NCBI GenBank assembly: GCA_903872555.1
Contig: CAIQLE010000190.1
Span: forward strand, 1 to 16,164
Direction of reading: 5' to 3'
Length of the DNA stretch: 16,164 nt
Source: an uncultured bacterium
GTDB lineage: Bacteria > Pseudomonadota > Gammaproteobacteria > Burkholderiales > Burkholderiaceae_D
Both the position numbers and the translations under genes were made by a program. The notes beneath the pieces are model-generated. The model saw nothing but the letters and a program-made list of their open reading frames with translations, had not been told where the DNA came from and searched no databases. Each line of letters begins with the position of its first letter. Positions within the stretch are counted from its first letter, which is position 1. Below, in pieces: positions 13,619-16,164 of the stretch.

Positions 13619-16164
13619 TTATTTGGTCAAGACAAAGCCCTTGAGCTTTGAAAATGCGGTATCAATCAGCGACTTCTGCTGGGCATAGTGCTTGTCGTAG
13701 TAACCGACAGCGGGCGATGCACTGGCAGGACGTCCGGCATAAGCCAGCTTCTGCCCTTCAGCGAGGTTTTCCATGATGTTGTGCTGAATCTGGAACCAGG
13801 CGCCCTGATTCTGAGGTTCATCCTGCACCCACACCAGCTCATTGAAATTCGGGAAGGTTTTCAGTTCATTCGAAAACGCTTTGTGCGGGAAGGGATACAG
13901 CTGCTCGACACGCACGATAGCGACATCAGTGACGCCGCGCTCTTTGCGTGCATTCACCAGGTCGTAATACACCTTGCCTGAGCAAGCCAGCACACGTTTG
14001 ACTTTCTTAGGATCGATCTTCTCGTCCACTTCACCGATCACGGTGTGGAACGAGCCTTTGACCAGCTCGGAAAGCGGTGAACCGGCATCCTTGTTACGCA
14101 ACAGGGACTTCGGCGTCATGATCACCAGTGGTTTCCTGAACAAGCGAATCATCTGGCGACGCAGCAGGTGGAAAATCTGGGCTGCGGTGGTTGGCTGCAC
14201 CACTTGCATATTGTTGTCCGCGCATAGTTGCAGGAAACGTTCAACACGCGCCGACGAGTGCTCAGGCCCCTGCCCTTCATAACCATGCGGCAGCATCATC
14301 ACCAGACCCGATGCACGGCCCCATTTCACTTCGCCTGAGCTGATGAACTGGTCGATCACCACTTGTGCGCCATTGGCGAAGTCACCGAACTGCGCTTCCC
14401 AGATGGTCAACGTGTTTGGCTCTGCAGTGGAGTAACCATATTCAAAGCCCAGCACGGCTTCTTCAGACAGCACCGAATCAATCACATTAAACGGTGCCTG
14501 CTGCTCAGACACATGTTGCAGCGGTATGTAGCTGCCGGCATCCCAGCGCTCGCGGTTCTGATCATGCAGCACCGCGTGACGGTGCACGAAGGTGCCGCGA
14601 CCCGCGTCCTGACCGGTAATGCGAACCGCATAGCCAGAGGCGACCAGCGATGCATACGCCAGATGCTCGCCCATGCCCCAGTCGAGGTTGGATTCACCGC
14701 GACCCATTGCCGCGCGGTCGGCCAGCACTTTCTCAACCAGTGGGTGAGGCTTGAAGTTGGCAGGTACGGTGGTGATGCGCTCGGACAAACGTTTGAGCTC
14801 TGTGGCCGGCATGGAGGTATCGGCTGCATCCGTCCATTTGCGATTCAGGAAAGGCATCCAGTCCACTGCATACTTATTTTTGAAGCTGGAAATGACCTGA
14901 TCAACCGTGCCGCGACCAGCGTCCATCGCATCGCGGAATTCTCTGACCATGGCATCGCCGGCATCGCCGGGTATGGTTCCCTGAGTCGCCAGCTTGTCTG
15001 CATAGACTTTGCGGGTACCGGGATGCTGACCAATTTTTTTGTACATCAGCGGCTGGGTCAGCGCGGGCGTGTCTTGTTCGTTGTGGCCCAGTTTGCGGAA
15101 GCAAACGATATCGACCACGATATCTTTCTGGAACTGCATGCGGAAGTCGAGCGCAATCTGAGTTGCAAACACGACCGCTTCAGGATCATCACCATTCACA
15201 TGCAAGACCGGCGCTTCAATCATCTTGACTACATCAGAGCAATACAGAGTCGAGCGTGAATCGCGCGGATCAGACGTCGTGAAACCGATCTGGTTATTAA
15301 TCACGATATGCACCGTACCGCCGGTGCCATAGCCGCGAGTCTGCGCCAGATTCAGGGTTTCCATCACTACGCCCTGCCCTGCGAAGGCGGCATCGCCGTG
15401 CACCAGAATCGGCAACACTTGCAGGCCTTCCTTGTCGCCACGCCTATCCATACGTGCCTTGACCGAACCTTCAACCACAGGGTTGACGATCTCAAGGTGT
15501 GAAGGATTGAACGCCAGCGAGAGGTGAACCGGACCGCCGGGGGTAGAAATATCACTGGAAAAACCCTGGTGATATTTCACGTCACCCGCAGGCAGATCAT
15601 CACCATGCTTACCTTCAAACTCAGCAAACAGGTCTTGTGGCATTTTGCCGAGGATATTTACCAGAACGTTCAGGCGGCCACGGTGGGCCATGCCGATCAC
15701 GATTTCCTGAACACCCTGACTACCGGCACGCTGAATCACTTCGTCCAGCGAGGTAATAAAGCTTTCGCCACCTTCCAGCGAGAAGCGCTTCTGACCTACA
15801 TATTTGGTGTGCAGATAGCGTTCCAGACCTTCAGCTGCGGTCAGGCGGTCAAGTATGTGTTTTTTCTGGTCGCGCGTGAAACTGCCGGTGGAACGGGTGG
15901 ACTCAAGCCGTTCTTGCAGCCAGCGCTTCTGGGTCGGGTCCGTGATGTACATGAACTCCGCACCAATGGAGCGGCAGTAAGTATCACGCAACGACTGCAG
16001 CAGATCGCGCAGGCTGGAGGTCTCGGTACCGAAATAGGTATTACTAATATTGAACACGATGTCCATGTCGGCATCGGAGAAGCCATAGAACGAAGGCTCG
16101 AGCTCAGGGATGGCAGCGCGTTCCTGACGCTGCAGCGGATCCAGATTGGCCCACTGAGTGCCGA
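13619..16164 (-). CDS. sucA: 2-oxoglutarate dehydrogenase E1 component, 5' end beyond the window
   Basis: This thiamine-diphosphate enzyme decarboxylates 2-oxoglutarate in the TCA cycle and hands the succinyl group to E2. The visible 847 codons carry YFGTETSSLRDLLQ, the ThDP-site GMAHRGRLNVLVNIL, NPSHLEIVNPVVEG, the GDAAFAGQG with INNQIGFTTSDPRDSRST block, the transketolase-type pyrimidine-domain motif HRHAVLHDQNRERWD, and EYGYSTAEPN. The first apparent ATG at 16066 is internal: the frame continues unbroken to the right edge, encoding GTQWANLDPLQ and then IPELEPSFYGFSDAD, which is typical E1 sequence. Family members have about 930-960 residues, so roughly 100 N-terminal residues lie outside. 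The gene ends with TAA at 13619 and is followed by odhB and lpdA in one apparent operon. The promoter is not in this window. Confidence 0.97.
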   Translation of the reverse strand, partial: GTQWANLDPLQRQERAAIPELEPSFYGFSDADMDIVFNISNTYFGTETSSLRDLLQSLRDTYCRSIGAEFMYITDPTQKRWLQERLESTRSTGSFTRDQKKHILDRLTAAEGLERYLHTKYVGQKRFSLEGGESFITSLDEVIQRAGSQGVQEIVIGMAHRGRLNVLVNILGKMPQDLFAEFEGKHGDDLPAGDVKYHQGFSSDISTPGGPVHLSLAFNPSHLEIVNPVVEGSVKARMDRRGDKEGLQVLPILVHGDAAFAGQGVVMETLNLAQTRGYGTGGTVHIVINNQIGFTTSDPRDSRSTLYCSDVVKMIEAPVLHVNGDDPEAVVFATQIALDFRMQFQKDIVVDIVCFRKLGHNEQDTPALTQPLMYKKIGQHPGTRKVYADKLATQGTIPGDAGDAMVREFRDAMDAGRGTVDQVISSFKNKYAVDWMPFLNRKWTDAADTSMPATELKRLSERITTVPANFKPHPLVEKVLADRAAMGRGESNLDWGMGEHLAYASLVASGYAVRITGQDAGRGTFVHRHAVLHDQNRERWDAGSYIPLQHVSEQQAPFNVIDSVLSEEAVLGFEYGYSTAEPNTLTIWEAQFGDFANGAQVVIDQFISSGEVKWGRASGLVMMLPHGYEGQGPEHSSARVERFLQLCADNNMQVVQPTTAAQIFHLLRRQMIRLFRKPLVIMTPKSLLRNKDAGSPLSELVKGSFHTVIGEVDEKIDPKKVKRVLACSGKVYYDLVNARKERGVTDVAIVRVEQLYPFPHKAFSNELKTFPNFNELVWVQDEPQNQGAWFQIQHNIMENLAEGQKLAYAGRPASASPAVGYYDKHYAQQKSLIDTAFSKLKGFVLTK

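Noticed and set aside
12413..13651. 412-codon plus-strand open frame opposite odhB
   Set aside because: It lies wholly antisense to a clear E2 gene and is extremely rich in His, Arg and Ser with no domain-like pattern. This is expected when biased codons of the sense gene are read in reverse.
12765..13688. 307-codon plus-strand open frame opposite odhB and the sucA end
   Set aside because: Its Ala/Gly/Ser-rich middle is the reverse reading of the odhB Ala/Pro linkers. It has no Shine-Dalgarno and no recognisable domain.
14363..15259. 298-codon plus-strand open frame inside sucA
   Set aside because: It is antisense to conserved E1 motifs, has a His/Arg-rich composition and no support for translation.
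1..16164. Mobile elements, CRISPR arrays, phage, toxin-antitoxin or defence genes, tRNA/rRNA
   Set aside because: I looked on both strands and found no transposase or integrase motifs, no spaced direct repeats, no tRNA cloverleaf and no rRNA segments. Gene order and composition are those of a conserved chromosomal region.

Overview
The window is a stretch of bacterial core chromosome, most likely from a betaproteobacterium of the Burkholderiales, perhaps an Oxalobacteraceae/Undibacterium-like organism. Three things suggest this. The surE-pcm-nlpD-rpoS block lies next to an rlmD and PolB-type exonuclease pair. Pcm carries a long low-complexity N-terminal extension. The 2-oxoglutarate dehydrogenase genes run sucA-odhB-lpdA. 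The assignment rests on remembered family sequences and gene order, not on a database search. GC is moderate and looks even throughout, and I see no sign of mobile DNA, phage, CRISPR or RNA genes.

Layout. Positions 1-203 are non-coding and hold a plausible promoter for a YccA-type Bax-inhibitor-1 membrane protein (204-896, + strand). This gene faces the end of a long minus-strand gene series, and the two directions share a strong hairpin terminator at 946-971. Every other gene is on the minus strand, so it is transcribed from the right edge leftwards.

In transcription order, the first group is sucA (its 5' end lies beyond the right edge), odhB and lpdA, which encode E1, E2 and E3 of the 2-oxoglutarate dehydrogenase complex. 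A 13-bp hairpin separates sucA from odhB. Another 13-bp hairpin, 10835-10862 plus its closing pair, follows lpdA and probably ends most of this transcript.

The second group is zapE (cell-division ATPase), a small exported protein of unknown function, a DUF465/YdcH-like small coiled-coil protein, and a YoaA/DinG-type iron-sulfur helicase. The third group is surE, pcm, nlpD and rpoS, followed by a DEDDy 3'-5' exonuclease and rlmD. Genes here are tightly packed: surE/pcm overlap by 4 nt (ATGA), nlpD/rpoS abut (TGA then ATG) and rpoS/exonuclease overlap by 4 nt (GTGA). This predicts strong translational coupling around the stationary-phase sigma factor.

Functionally the window combines central carbon metabolism with division, DNA-repair and stationary-phase survival genes (nucleotide phosphatase, protein repair, cell-wall hydrolase activator, sigma S). 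I found no clearly novel system. The points worth a second look are small: inter-gene hairpins placed at start or stop codons, an exonuclease coupled to sigma S, an uncharacterised exported protein, and several start-codon corrections.
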